The notes under the pieces are model-generated. The model had not been told where the DNA came from. It was given only the letters and a program-made list of their open reading frames with translations, and made no database searches. From Rhodobacter sp. (GTDB taxonomy: Bacteria > Pseudomonadota > Alphaproteobacteria > Rhodobacterales > Rhodobacteraceae), in assembly GCA_020637555.1 (NCBI GenBank), contig JACKKF010000003.1, positions 1 through 64,000 of the forward strand: a stretch of DNA of 64,000 nt. Reading direction: 5' to 3'. Every line of letters begins with the position of its first letter. The first letter of the stretch is position 1. The position numbers and the translations under genes are program-made. This document shows positions 50,156 to 57,946 of the stretch, piece by piece.

Positions 50156-51736
50156 TTGGAACAGCTGCTGTCAGTCTGGAACGCCCTGGAGCCGCGCCGT
50201 CGCGTGCTGGCCGCCGGTGCGACGCTGGGGGTCTTTCTGGCCGTGCTCATGCTGGCGCGACTGGCCACCACACCGGGGCTGTCCCTGCTCTATGCCGGCC
50301 TTGAGGGCGCTCAGGCGGGCGAGGTGATCCAGGCGCTCGATCAGCGCGGACTCGCCTATGAGGTGCGGGGCGATGCGATCTACGTCGATTCGTCGCAACG
50401 CGATGAAACGCGAATGTCCCTGGCCGCCCAGGGTCTGCCGGCGAATTCGGCCACGGGGTACGAATTGCTCGACGGTCTCACCGGCTTCGGCACCACGGCG
50501 CAGATGTTCGATGCGGCCTATTGGCGCGCGAAAGAGGGTGAACTCGCGCGCACGATCATGGCCAGCCCCCATATCCGGTTCGCGCGCGTTCACCTCGCTC
50601 AAGGATCGACGCAGCCGTTCCAGCGCGAACAGCAGGCCTCTGCCTCGGTCACGGTGACGCCCGCAGGCGCCGCGTTGACACCGCAGCAGGCGCAGGCGCT
50701 CAGGTTTCTGGTGGCGTCGGCCGTTGCGGGCCTGAGCGCCGAGAATGTCGCCGTGATCGATTCGAACGGTGGCGTCGTTGTCGGCGAGGATGCGACCCCG
50801 ATGGCGCAGGCCAACGACCGCGCCCAACTGCTGCGCCACAATGTCGAACGCCTGCTTGAGGCGCGTGTCGGACCCGGGCGCGCGGTGGTCGAGGTGAACG
50901 TCGATACGGTTACCGACCGAGAGACGATCACCGAGCGCCTGATCGACCCCGGTCAGCGCGCCGCCGTTTCGCAAGAGAGCGAGGAGCGCAACGCCACGTC
51001 CAGCGATTCGGGTGGCGGCGCGGTGACGGTGGCGTCGAACCTGCCCGATGGCGAGGCCGCGCAGAATGGCGGGCAGGCGCAATCGCGCGAAACCCTGTCG
51101 CGCGCCCGGACCAACTGGGAGGTCTCGCGCACCAGCCGCGAGGTTGAACGTGGTCCCGGGGCGATTCGGCGCCTGACTGTGGCGGTGTTGATCGACGGCA
51201 TCCACGGGCTGGACGCGAACGGCGATCCCCAGTGGCAGCCGCGGCCTGATGACGAACTGGCAGCCCTGCGGGAACTGGTGGCCTCGGCTGTCGGCTTCGA
51301 CGAGGGCCGGGGAGACGTCATCACCTTGCGTTCGCTACCGTTCGAAACGATCGGAACCGATGTCGGCACCGCCGGCGCGGTCGGCTGGTTCGACCGCCTG
51401 GGGCTGGATGCGATGGGGTTGATCCGGCTTGCGGCGCTGGCGGCCGTGGTGCTGTTCCTGGCCTTGTTCGTGTTGCGCCCGATCCTGCGTGCCCCCGGCC
51501 GTGACGCGGCCGCCGACCTGCTGCCTGGATTGTCGCCGCCGCCTGCGCCCGAGGGGCCGGTGCTGACCGGCGAGATCGACGACGATTCGCCGGGTTCCGC
51601 CGGGTTGCGCGTCGCCGAGGAACGCCCGACACCGCCGGACCCGGTTGAACGGATGCGTCAACTCATCGCCGAGCGGCAGGACGAGACCCTGGAAATCCTG
51701 CGCAACTGGATGGAAGAACCCGAGGAGCACCGTTGA
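50156..51736 (+). CDS. fliF: Flagellar MS-ring protein FliF
   Basis: FliF forms the MS ring in the inner membrane. The 526-residue product has a first transmembrane helix (about 20-38), the ring-building motifs with SLLYAGLEGAQAGEVIQALD and FQREQQASASVTVTPAGAAL, a periplasmic low-complexity region, a second helix (about 423-442) and the C-terminal FliG-binding tail (ERMRQLIAERQDETLEILRN). The start is a TTG at 50156 with GAGGGGG eight bases upstream. fliG does not follow. Confidence 0.95.
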   Translation: MEQLLSVWNALEPRRRVLAAGATLGVFLAVLMLARLATTPGLSLLYAGLEGAQAGEVIQALDQRGLAYEVRGDAIYVDSSQRDETRMSLAAQGLPANSATGYELLDGLTGFGTTAQMFDAAYWRAKEGELARTIMASPHIRFARVHLAQGSTQPFQREQQASASVTVTPAGAALTPQQAQALRFLVASAVAGLSAENVAVIDSNGGVVVGEDATPMAQANDRAQLLRHNVERLLEARVGPGRAVVEVNVDTVTDRETITERLIDPGQRAAVSQESEERNATSSDSGGGAVTVASNLPDGEAAQNGGQAQSRETLSRARTNWEVSRTSREVERGPGAIRRLTVAVLIDGIHGLDANGDPQWQPRPDDELAALRELVASAVGFDEGRGDVITLRSLPFETIGTDVGTAGAVGWFDRLGLDAMGLIRLAALAAVVLFLALFVLRPILRAPGRDAAADLLPGLSPPPAPEGPVLTGEIDDDSPGSAGLRVAEERPTPPDPVERMRQLIAERQDETLEILRNWMEEPEEHR

Positions 51737-52332
51737 TGCCCAGCCCGTTGCGACTGGAGGTCTTCGAGACCTCCGATTCCCTGGATGGCCCGGCGCTGCT
51801 GATGCCCGAGGACATCGAGGACATCCGGCTCAACGCCTATGAGCGCGGGTATCGCGCCGGTTGGGAAGATGGTGGCACGCAAGCGGATGTCGATGCCGCC
51901 GCGCGACGGGCGGCCATAGAACGGCAGATCGAAAGCCTGAACTTCACCTATCATGAGGCGCGCGGTCATGTCCTGAAAGGGCTGGAGCCCTTGCTGCAGG
52001 CGATGATCGATGCGGTCCTGCCCGCGGCCGCCCGTGCGTCTGTGGCGTCGGTCGCGCTGGATCAGCTGATGCCGCTTGCCCACGCGGCAATCGACGCGCC
52101 GATCACCCTCAGGGTCGGGCGGGGCAGCCTGGCGGCGTTCGAAGCCGCGCTCGAAGGTCAGCCGCTGCCCCCGCTCTCGCTGGTCGAAACCGACGACCTG
52201 GATGATGCGCAGGCCGAATTCACCTTTGGCAGCGCCGAAACCCGCATCGATCTGAGCCATGCCGCCGACGCGATCGCCCAGGCGATCGATCGTTTCTACC
52301 GCATCCAATCCGAGGAGACACGCCGTGCCTGA
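51736..52332 (+). CDS. fliH: FliH-like flagellar export regulator
   Basis: FliH regulates the export ATPase FliI and links it to the switch. The 198-residue product is weakly similar: its N-terminal segment EDIEDIRLNAYERGYRAGWE resembles the FliH Glu/Gly-x3-Gly motif, and a helical region with RQIESLNFTYHEARGHVLKG follows. Position after fliF and before fliN supports the assignment. ATG 51736 overlaps the fliF stop by one base (TGATG); an adjacent TTG at 51733 is also possible. Confidence 0.65.
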   Translation: MPSPLRLEVFETSDSLDGPALLMPEDIEDIRLNAYERGYRAGWEDGGTQADVDAAARRAAIERQIESLNFTYHEARGHVLKGLEPLLQAMIDAVLPAAARASVASVALDQLMPLAHAAIDAPITLRVGRGSLAAFEAALEGQPLPPLSLVETDDLDDAQAEFTFGSAETRIDLSHAADAIAQAIDRFYRIQSEETRRA

Positions 52333-52624
52333 CAATCCTGCCGTGGACGCCGCCGCCAGCACGACCCTGGGACGTGGCGCCTTTACCCAGGTGCCGATCG
52401 AGATCACGGTCAGCGTCGGTCGGGCGCGACCGTCGGTCCGCGATCTCTTGCGTCTGCAACGCGACAGCGTTCTGCCACTGGATCGGCGGGTCGAGGATCC
52501 GGTCGAGCTGTTCGTGGGCGACCGATTGATCGCGCGCGGCGTGCTCGAAGAACTCGACGGCGATCAGGCCGGTCAGATGGTCGTTCGGCTGACGGATGTT
52601 GCCGATCTCTCGAACGGTCTGTGA
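52325..52624 (+). CDS. fliN: Flagellar motor switch protein FliN
   Basis: FliN is a component of the C ring that controls rotation direction and export. The 99-residue product is one SpoA domain: VPIEITVSVGRARPSVRDLL, LDRRVEDPVELFVGDRLIAR and GVLEELDGDQAGQMVVRLTD. The start is a GTG at 52325, overlapping the fliH stop by eight bases. Neither fliM nor fliG lies between the genes here; they must be elsewhere. Confidence 0.92.
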   Translation: MPDNPAVDAAASTTLGRGAFTQVPIEITVSVGRARPSVRDLLRLQRDSVLPLDRRVEDPVELFVGDRLIARGVLEELDGDQAGQMVVRLTDVADLSNGL

Positions 52625-52627
52625 TCC

Positions 52628-53350
52628 ATGCGCCGCGCCTGTGCGACCCTGTTTGTGCTGATGCTGGTCTGGCCCATGGCGGCCTCGGCCCAGGAGGTGA
52701 CCTTGTCGATGGGCGACGGCGGCGGGCTCGCCCTGCGGTCGGTGCAGTTGATGGTGTTGCTGACCGTTCTCAGCCTGGTGCCCGGGTTGCTGATCATGGT
52801 CACCTGCTTCCCGTTCATCGTCACGGTTCTGGCAATCCTGCGCCAGGCCATTGGCCTGCAACAATCCCCGCCGTCGATGCTGTTGACGACCCTGGCACTG
52901 TTCCTGACCTATTTCGTGATGGAGCCTGTCTTCACCGCGGCCTGGGACGCGGGCGTCGTGCCGCTCCAGGCCGGTCAGATCAGTATGGACGAGGCCATGA
53001 CCCGCGCGATCGAACCGTTTCGGGGCTTCATGATGGCGCGGATCGATCCCGATACCTGGCAGGGGCTTGCGGCGCTTCGGCCCGATCCGCCGGCATTCGC
53101 GGCGGACGGCCCGCTGTCGGTGCTGGTTCCCTCGTTTCTGCTGTCGGAGTTGTCGCGCGCCTTCGAGGTCGGCTTCGTCATCTTTCTGCCCTTCCTCATC
53201 ATCGACCTGGTGGTGGCGGCGGTGCTGATGTCGATGGGCATGATGATGGTGCCCCCGGCGGTGGTATCCCTGCCGTTCAAGCTGGCGTTCTTTGTCGTCG
53301 CGGATGGCTGGACGTTGGTCTCGGCCGCGTTGGTGCGGGGGTATTTCTGA
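52628..53350 (+). CDS. fliP: Flagellar export apparatus protein FliP
   Basis: FliP forms the core of the flagellar type III export gate with FliQ and FliR. The 240-residue product has a cleavable signal (1-21, ending AASAQ), hydrophobic segments LMVLLTVLSLVPGLLIMVTC, the family motif FIVTVLAILRQAIGLQQSPP, and FLLSELSRAFEVGFVIFLPF with VAAVLMSMGMMMVPPAVVSL. It is the last flagellar gene; fliO and fliQR are not adjacent. It converges on the response regulator with 21 bases between stops. Confidence 0.95.
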   Translation: MRRACATLFVLMLVWPMAASAQEVTLSMGDGGGLALRSVQLMVLLTVLSLVPGLLIMVTCFPFIVTVLAILRQAIGLQQSPPSMLLTTLALFLTYFVMEPVFTAAWDAGVVPLQAGQISMDEAMTRAIEPFRGFMMARIDPDTWQGLAALRPDPPAFAADGPLSVLVPSFLLSELSRAFEVGFVIFLPFLIIDLVVAAVLMSMGMMMVPPAVVSLPFKLAFFVVADGWTLVSAALVRGYF

Positions 53351-53371
53351 GGCCGCTGGCCTGCGGTCGGC

Positions 53372-54076
53372 TCATCCCCAGTGGACGTCGCCCAGGAAGA
53401 TGTAGCCCGCGCCATAGATCGTCTTGATCAGACGCGGGTTCTTGGGGTCCTCGTCGAGTTTCGCGCGCAGCCGCGAGATCCGCACATCCATGGCCCGGTC
53501 AAAGCTTTCACCCGCCGCGCCACCAAGGCTCTCCTGCATCTGGGTGCGCGTGATCAGGCGCTTGGGCGATTCCAGGAACAGGCGCAGCACTTCGCCCTCG
53601 GCATGGCTGAACGGAACCTCGGTTCCGTCTGCGCCGATCAGCACATAGCGGTCGAACTGAGCCTCCCAGCCGTTGAACCGCGCGACGTTGCCGCCGCCGC
53701 CCTGAACCGGACGGCCCTTGCGCAGGCGCGCGCGGATGCGGGCAACGACCTCGGCGGGCTCGAAGGGCTTGATGATGTAATCGTCGGCGCCCAGTTCCAG
53801 GCCGGTCACCCGGTCATGTGGCGCGGCCCGGCCCGAGATGATGATGATCGTCGCCCCCGATTCCAGCGCCAGCCGATGCACCAGCGCCAGCCCGTCGCGA
53901 TCCGGCAGGCCCAGATCGACCAGACAGACATCGGGTGCGGTGCGCTTCAGGGCGGCCTCGAATTCCGTCGCGCGCGAGAAGCTCGATGTGCGGAAACCCG
54001 CCTCGGTCAGCGCGTCGGCCAGGATGCAGCGGATTTCGGCCTCGTCATCGAGAATGGCGACATGCGGTTGCGACAT
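53372..54076 (-). CDS. OmpR/PhoB-type response regulator
   Basis: The 234-residue product has a receiver domain (1-120) with acidic pocket DDEAE, phosphoacceptor Asp in VCLVDLGLPDRDGLALV, Thr/Ser and Lys in IISGRAA and YIIKPFEPAE, and a winged-helix DNA-binding domain (about 130-232, SRLRAKLDEDPKNPRLIKTI and YGAGYIFLG). The start overlaps nothing; it follows the kinase stop by seven bases, so both belong to one transcript. Its targets are unknown. Confidence 0.93.
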   Translation of the reverse strand: MSQPHVAILDDEAEIRCILADALTEAGFRTSSFSRATEFEAALKRTAPDVCLVDLGLPDRDGLALVHRLALESGATIIIISGRAAPHDRVTGLELGADDYIIKPFEPAEVVARIRARLRKGRPVQGGGGNVARFNGWEAQFDRYVLIGADGTEVPFSHAEGEVLRLFLESPKRLITRTQMQESLGGAAGESFDRAMDVRISRLRAKLDEDPKNPRLIKTIYGAGYIFLGDVHWG

Positions 54077-54083
54077 GGGGCTC

Positions 54084-56036
54084 CTATTGCGCCGCGACCC
54101 GGGCCCGTCCCTGCAACGCCGCGCCCAGATCACCCGGATCGAAGGGTTTCTGCAAGACCTGGAATTCCGACGCGGCCTGAGCGTGCAAACTGTCCTGGGG
54201 CGGCAACGACGTCATCAGCAAGCCGGGCAGGCCGGGCCGCGTGCCGCGCAACTGCCGCAGCAGCGCCAGGCCGTTGGTGTTCCCCGGCAGCTGAATGTCC
54301 GACAGCACGGCGCCGATTTCGGGGATATGGACCAGCGCAAGGGCGTCGGCCGCGGTTTCGGCCTCGATCACCTGATGACCCAGCCCGACCAGCATCTCGC
54401 GCACATGGGTGCGGATCTCGGGGCTGTCCTCGACCAGCAGGACCAGGCGCGACGGGGCAGGGGCCGGGTCGGCGGCGGGGCGCAAGGGCAGGCGCAGCGT
54501 GACACGCGCCCCGCCGGTTGCCCGGTTCGACAGCCGCACGGACCCGCCCGCCAGCGACGCCTGGTCGAACACCATGGCCAGTCCCAGTCCCGAGCCCTCG
54601 CCGCCCTTGGTGGTGAAGAAGGGATCGAGACCGCGTTTCAGCGCCTCGTCCGAAAAACCCGGTCCCGTGTCCTCGACCGTCAGTTCAAGCCAGGTGTCGC
54701 GTACCCGCCGGGCGTCCAGGCGGATGGTCCCGTGCGCGCGCGCATCACCCGTGGCGGTGCCAATGGCGTCACGCGCGTTCAGGATCAGGTTGAGCAACGC
54801 GTCCTGCACCGCGCCCGGGTCCAGCATCATGCGGGGCAGGCCGGGCTCCAGCGCGATCGCCAGGCGCGTTCCCTCGGGCAGCGAGGGCGAGGCCATCATG
54901 CGCAGGTCGTCAAGCAGCAGCTCCAGATCGACCGCCTCAGGCCTGAGCGCCCGTTCGCCCGAGATCTCTCCGATCCGTTGCAGCAAGGTTCCGCCGCGCC
55001 GCGCCGCCGCCTGCGTGGCGCGCACGGTTTCGGACGCCTCGGCCGACAGCCCCTTTTCGCGGGCCAGCTTGCCCTGCAGACCCAGGATGATCGTCAGGAG
55101 ATTGGCGAAATCATGCGCCAGACCCGAGGTCAACTGCGCCGCGAGCTCGCGCTTGCGGGTCTGCATCAGCGCCGCCCGTGCCTGGGTTTCGGCGGTGATG
55201 TCGGTGGACAGCACATAGATCCCGCCCGGCTGCCCCTCGGGGTCCGGGGTCAGCGCCACGCGGATGCGTCGGCCGCTCTCGTCGTGGGTGATCTCGCAGA
55301 CCGTGGCCTCGCCGGCCAGCGCGCGCTGCATCGGGGGCAGGATGCGGGCAAAGGTGCCGGGCCCCAGCGCGACCGACGCGTGCAGGCCGACCACGTTGCC
55401 CGGCGCGCCCGGCATCAGCGCCGACAGCCGCTTGTTCGAATAGGTATAGACCAGATCCCGGTCCAGATGGGCGATATGGGCAGGCGCCATTTCGGTCATC
55501 AGGCGTGTGCGGGCCTCGATTTCGGTCAGTTCGCGCTTGGCTTCCTGCAGCGCGGCGTTGGTCGAGGCGAGCGCGCGGTTCGCCAACCCCAGGCGTTCGG
55601 CATGCGCCAGAACCTGATCCGACAATTCCTCGGATCGGGCGCGCAGCAGTTGTTCCTGCACCTTGATTTCGGTGATGTCGGTATAGACCGTGACCCATCC
55701 GCCCTGCGCCAGGGGTGCCCCTTCGACCGAGATCCAGCGGCCGTTGGCGCGCTGACGCTCCATGTAATGCGGCTGAAAGGCGCGCGCGGTCTCGACCCGG
55801 TGACGCACGGCATCGTCGGGGTCGTTCTGCGGGCCGTATTCGCCGGCCTCGACCAGAAAACGGATCGTGTCCTCGAACGAGGCCCCGGGCGTCACCAGCG
55901 CATCGGGCAATCCGAACATGGCCTGATAGCGCGGATTGCAGACCGCAAGCTTCAGGTCGCTGTCGAAGATCGACAGCGCCTGCTGGATCAGGCTCAATCC
56001 GGCGCGCGTCAGCTTGTCGATGGGCTCGGCGGGCAT
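54084..56036 (-). CDS. Soluble hybrid histidine kinase with two PAS domains and a receiver
   Basis: The 650-residue product has no transmembrane segment, so it is cytoplasmic. Domain order: PAS_7-like (about 10-125, SLIQQALSIFDSDLKLAVCN), a coiled coil (130-175), a second PAS (about 180-285), HisKA with the phosphoacceptor His in LTSGLAHDFANLLTIILG, HATPase with NLILNARDAI and DTGPGFSDE and GSGLGLAMV, and a C-terminal receiver (about 525-645, phosphoacceptor Asp in LSDIQLPGNTNGLALL). The hybrid layout suggests an internal phosphorelay to the adjacent response regulator. The signal is unknown. Confidence 0.93.
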   Translation of the reverse strand: MPAEPIDKLTRAGLSLIQQALSIFDSDLKLAVCNPRYQAMFGLPDALVTPGASFEDTIRFLVEAGEYGPQNDPDDAVRHRVETARAFQPHYMERQRANGRWISVEGAPLAQGGWVTVYTDITEIKVQEQLLRARSEELSDQVLAHAERLGLANRALASTNAALQEAKRELTEIEARTRLMTEMAPAHIAHLDRDLVYTYSNKRLSALMPGAPGNVVGLHASVALGPGTFARILPPMQRALAGEATVCEITHDESGRRIRVALTPDPEGQPGGIYVLSTDITAETQARAALMQTRKRELAAQLTSGLAHDFANLLTIILGLQGKLAREKGLSAEASETVRATQAAARRGGTLLQRIGEISGERALRPEAVDLELLLDDLRMMASPSLPEGTRLAIALEPGLPRMMLDPGAVQDALLNLILNARDAIGTATGDARAHGTIRLDARRVRDTWLELTVEDTGPGFSDEALKRGLDPFFTTKGGEGSGLGLAMVFDQASLAGGSVRLSNRATGGARVTLRLPLRPAADPAPAPSRLVLLVEDSPEIRTHVREMLVGLGHQVIEAETAADALALVHIPEIGAVLSDIQLPGNTNGLALLRQLRGTRPGLPGLLMTSLPPQDSLHAQAASEFQVLQKPFDPGDLGAALQGRARVAAQ

Positions 56037-56064
56037 GGGCGCAATCTAGCGCCCGGTGCGGGGG

Positions 56065-56595
56065 CTAGTCCAGCGTTTCGCCGGGGTCGATCCCCCACAC
56101 CATGCTGCGTTCCACCCAGCCCGAGGTTCCGTCGACAGTCATCTCGCACCAGTCGGGATTGCATTCCGAAATCCGCCCCACCACGCCGCGCTCCAGTTGG
56201 GCGACCTCGGGTGCGTTGATCTGCGGGCGCGCGCGCATCGGCGCCATGTCGGTTGTGACCAGCAGCGTGCGCACGCCCGACAGCATCTGAAAGCTGATCC
56301 AGCCGCCCTGGCCCTCGGAATCCTCGACGCGGCGCCAGCGGTCGAACTCGCCGGTGACGCGCAGCGGCAGGTCACGCAGGTTGTAGACCCAGTCGATGCG
56401 GTGGCTGTCCGACGGTCCGCGCCGCGCATAGGTGCGCGAGGATTTCAGCGACACATAGCGCGGCAGGGGCAGGCCGGTTTCCGGCCCGACCGAGGGTTCG
56501 CCGGTCCCGGTCTGTGCGGTGTCCTGCGCAAGGGCCGGTGCCCCCGAAGCCAGCAACAGCGCCGCAAGCGCGGCGACGGCGATTGCCCGTTTCAT
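56065..56595 (-). CDS. Exported SH3-domain protein
   Basis: The 176-residue product has a signal peptide (1-23, ending APALAQ) and two bacterial SH3-like repeats: LKSSRTYARRGPSDSHRIDW with VYNLRDLPLRVTGEFDRWRR in the first, and TDMAPMRARPQINAPEVAQL in the second. Such domains often bind peptidoglycan or peptides in the periplasm. A cysteine pair occurs in ECNPDWCEM. The gene lies 28 bases upstream of the kinase gene and could share its promoter. Confidence 0.85.
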   Translation of the reverse strand: MKRAIAVAALAALLLASGAPALAQDTAQTGTGEPSVGPETGLPLPRYVSLKSSRTYARRGPSDSHRIDWVYNLRDLPLRVTGEFDRWRRVEDSEGQGGWISFQMLSGVRTLLVTTDMAPMRARPQINAPEVAQLERGVVGRISECNPDWCEMTVDGTSGWVERSMVWGIDPGETLD

Positions 56596-56766
56596 CCTGT
56601 CCTGCCCGGTCCGCCCTTGCGCGGTCCTGTTGTCGCCAGCGGCCCCCGGGTAATTTTATTTCGTGTCGGGGTGCGCGGATGGCTTGTGCCTCGGTTCGCT
56701 CTGGGTCACTTTGCCAAAAAACGGGCCGAATTGAAAGGCCCCCGATCGAAGACACCGGAGGTTCCC

Positions 56767-57753
56767 ATGCCCCTCAAGCGTTTGCATGTCGTCGTGACCC
56801 GGCGCTTGCCCGATCCCGTGGAAACGCGGCTGAAAGAGCTGTTCGACGCCGAATTGCGCGACGACGATACCCGGATGAGCCGCGACGATCTGGCCGAGGC
56901 CATGAAGCGCGCGGACGTGCTGGTGCCGACGGTGACCGACCCGATCGACGCGGCGATTCTGGCGCAGGCGGGCGAACGGCTGAAGCTGATCGCGAACTAT
57001 GGCGCGGGGGTGGACCATATCGACGTGCAATCCGCCCGTCAGCGCGGGATCCTGGTGTCGAACACGCCCGGTGTCGTGACCGAGGATACCGCCGACATGA
57101 CGCTGGCGTTGATGCTGGCGGTCACCCGCAAGATCCCCGAAGGTCTAGCCGAGATGCAGGCCGGCGACTGGCGCGGCTGGTCGCCGATGGCGCATCTGGG
57201 CGGCCGCATCGGGGGCAAACGGCTGGGGATCCTGGGGATGGGGCGGATCGGCCAGGCGGTGGCCCGGCGTGCGCAGGCCTTCGGGATGCAGATCCACTAC
57301 CACAACCGCCGCCGCCTGCGACCGGAGGTCGAGGCACCGCTGGAAGCGACCTATTGGGAAAGCCTCGACCAGATGGTCGCGCGGATGGATGTGATCAGCA
57401 TCAACTGCCCGCATACGCCGTCGACATTTCATCTGATGAATGCGCGGCGGTTGAAACTGATGAAGCCCACGGGCGTGATCGTGAATACCTCGCGCGGGGA
57501 GGTGATCGACGAGAACGCCCTGACGCGGATGTTGCGGGCTGGCGAACTGGGCGGGGCGGGGCTGGACGTGTTCGAGCACGGGCACGAGATCAACCCGCGC
57601 CTGCGCGAACTGTCGAATGTCGTCCTGTTGCCGCACATGGGCTCGGCCACGCTGGAAGGGCGCATCGAGATGGGCGAAAAGGTGATCCTGAACATCAAGA
57701 CCTTTGCCGACGGCCATCGTCCGCCGGACCAGGTGCTTCCCGGGATGCTGTGA
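56767..57753 (+). CDS. NAD-dependent 2-hydroxyacid dehydrogenase (glyoxylate/hydroxypyruvate reductase type)
   Basis: The 328-residue product has the NAD motif GMGRIGQ and the catalytic Arg/Glu/His set of the D-isomer family: the Arg in NTSRGEVIDENAL, a Glu about 25 residues later and His in LLPHMGSAT. The N-terminal substrate domain includes LKLIANYGAGVDHIDVQSAR. It matches GyaR/GhrB-like glyoxylate and hydroxypyruvate reductases; the substrate is inferred from similarity. The start ATG 56767 is preceded by CCGGAGG (56755-56761). Confidence 0.93.
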   Translation: MPLKRLHVVVTRRLPDPVETRLKELFDAELRDDDTRMSRDDLAEAMKRADVLVPTVTDPIDAAILAQAGERLKLIANYGAGVDHIDVQSARQRGILVSNTPGVVTEDTADMTLALMLAVTRKIPEGLAEMQAGDWRGWSPMAHLGGRIGGKRLGILGMGRIGQAVARRAQAFGMQIHYHNRRRLRPEVEAPLEATYWESLDQMVARMDVISINCPHTPSTFHLMNARRLKLMKPTGVIVNTSRGEVIDENALTRMLRAGELGGAGLDVFEHGHEINPRLRELSNVVLLPHMGSATLEGRIEMGEKVILNIKTFADGHRPPDQVLPGML

Positions 57754-57769
57754 CGCGGATTGGCAGCCG

Positions 57770-57810
57770 CCGGGAGGGTTTTCCACCCTCCCGGACCCTC
57801 CCGGAGGATA
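57770..57810 (+). terminator. Strong hairpin and repeat-like motif after the dehydrogenase
   Basis: A ten-base stem (57770-57779 with 57785-57794) has a five-base loop and is followed by ACCCTCCCGG-type direct duplication and the sequence GGAGGATATTTGAGG (57794-57808). The T run is short, so it is an imperfect intrinsic terminator. The same GGGAGGGT/ACCCTCCC plus GGAGGATATTT block is, as far as I recall, repeated after many genes in Rhodobacterales genomes. Confidence 0.6.
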
Positions 57811-57946
57811 TTTGAGGCACAAAGAGGGGGGCGGTTAAGGCAAGGTTAACGCGCCATCGCCGTGTCGGAGGATCCCGGGGTGAATGGGCCCGGGGTGAAC
57901 CGGACAGCCTGGAGGCGCCGCAGCGCCCCCAACCGCATGTGTCGTC

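Noticed and set aside
53838..56219. Open frame of about 790 codons on the plus strand across the response regulator and kinase
   Set aside because: The kinase and regulator have all catalytic motifs in order; the antisense frame has none.
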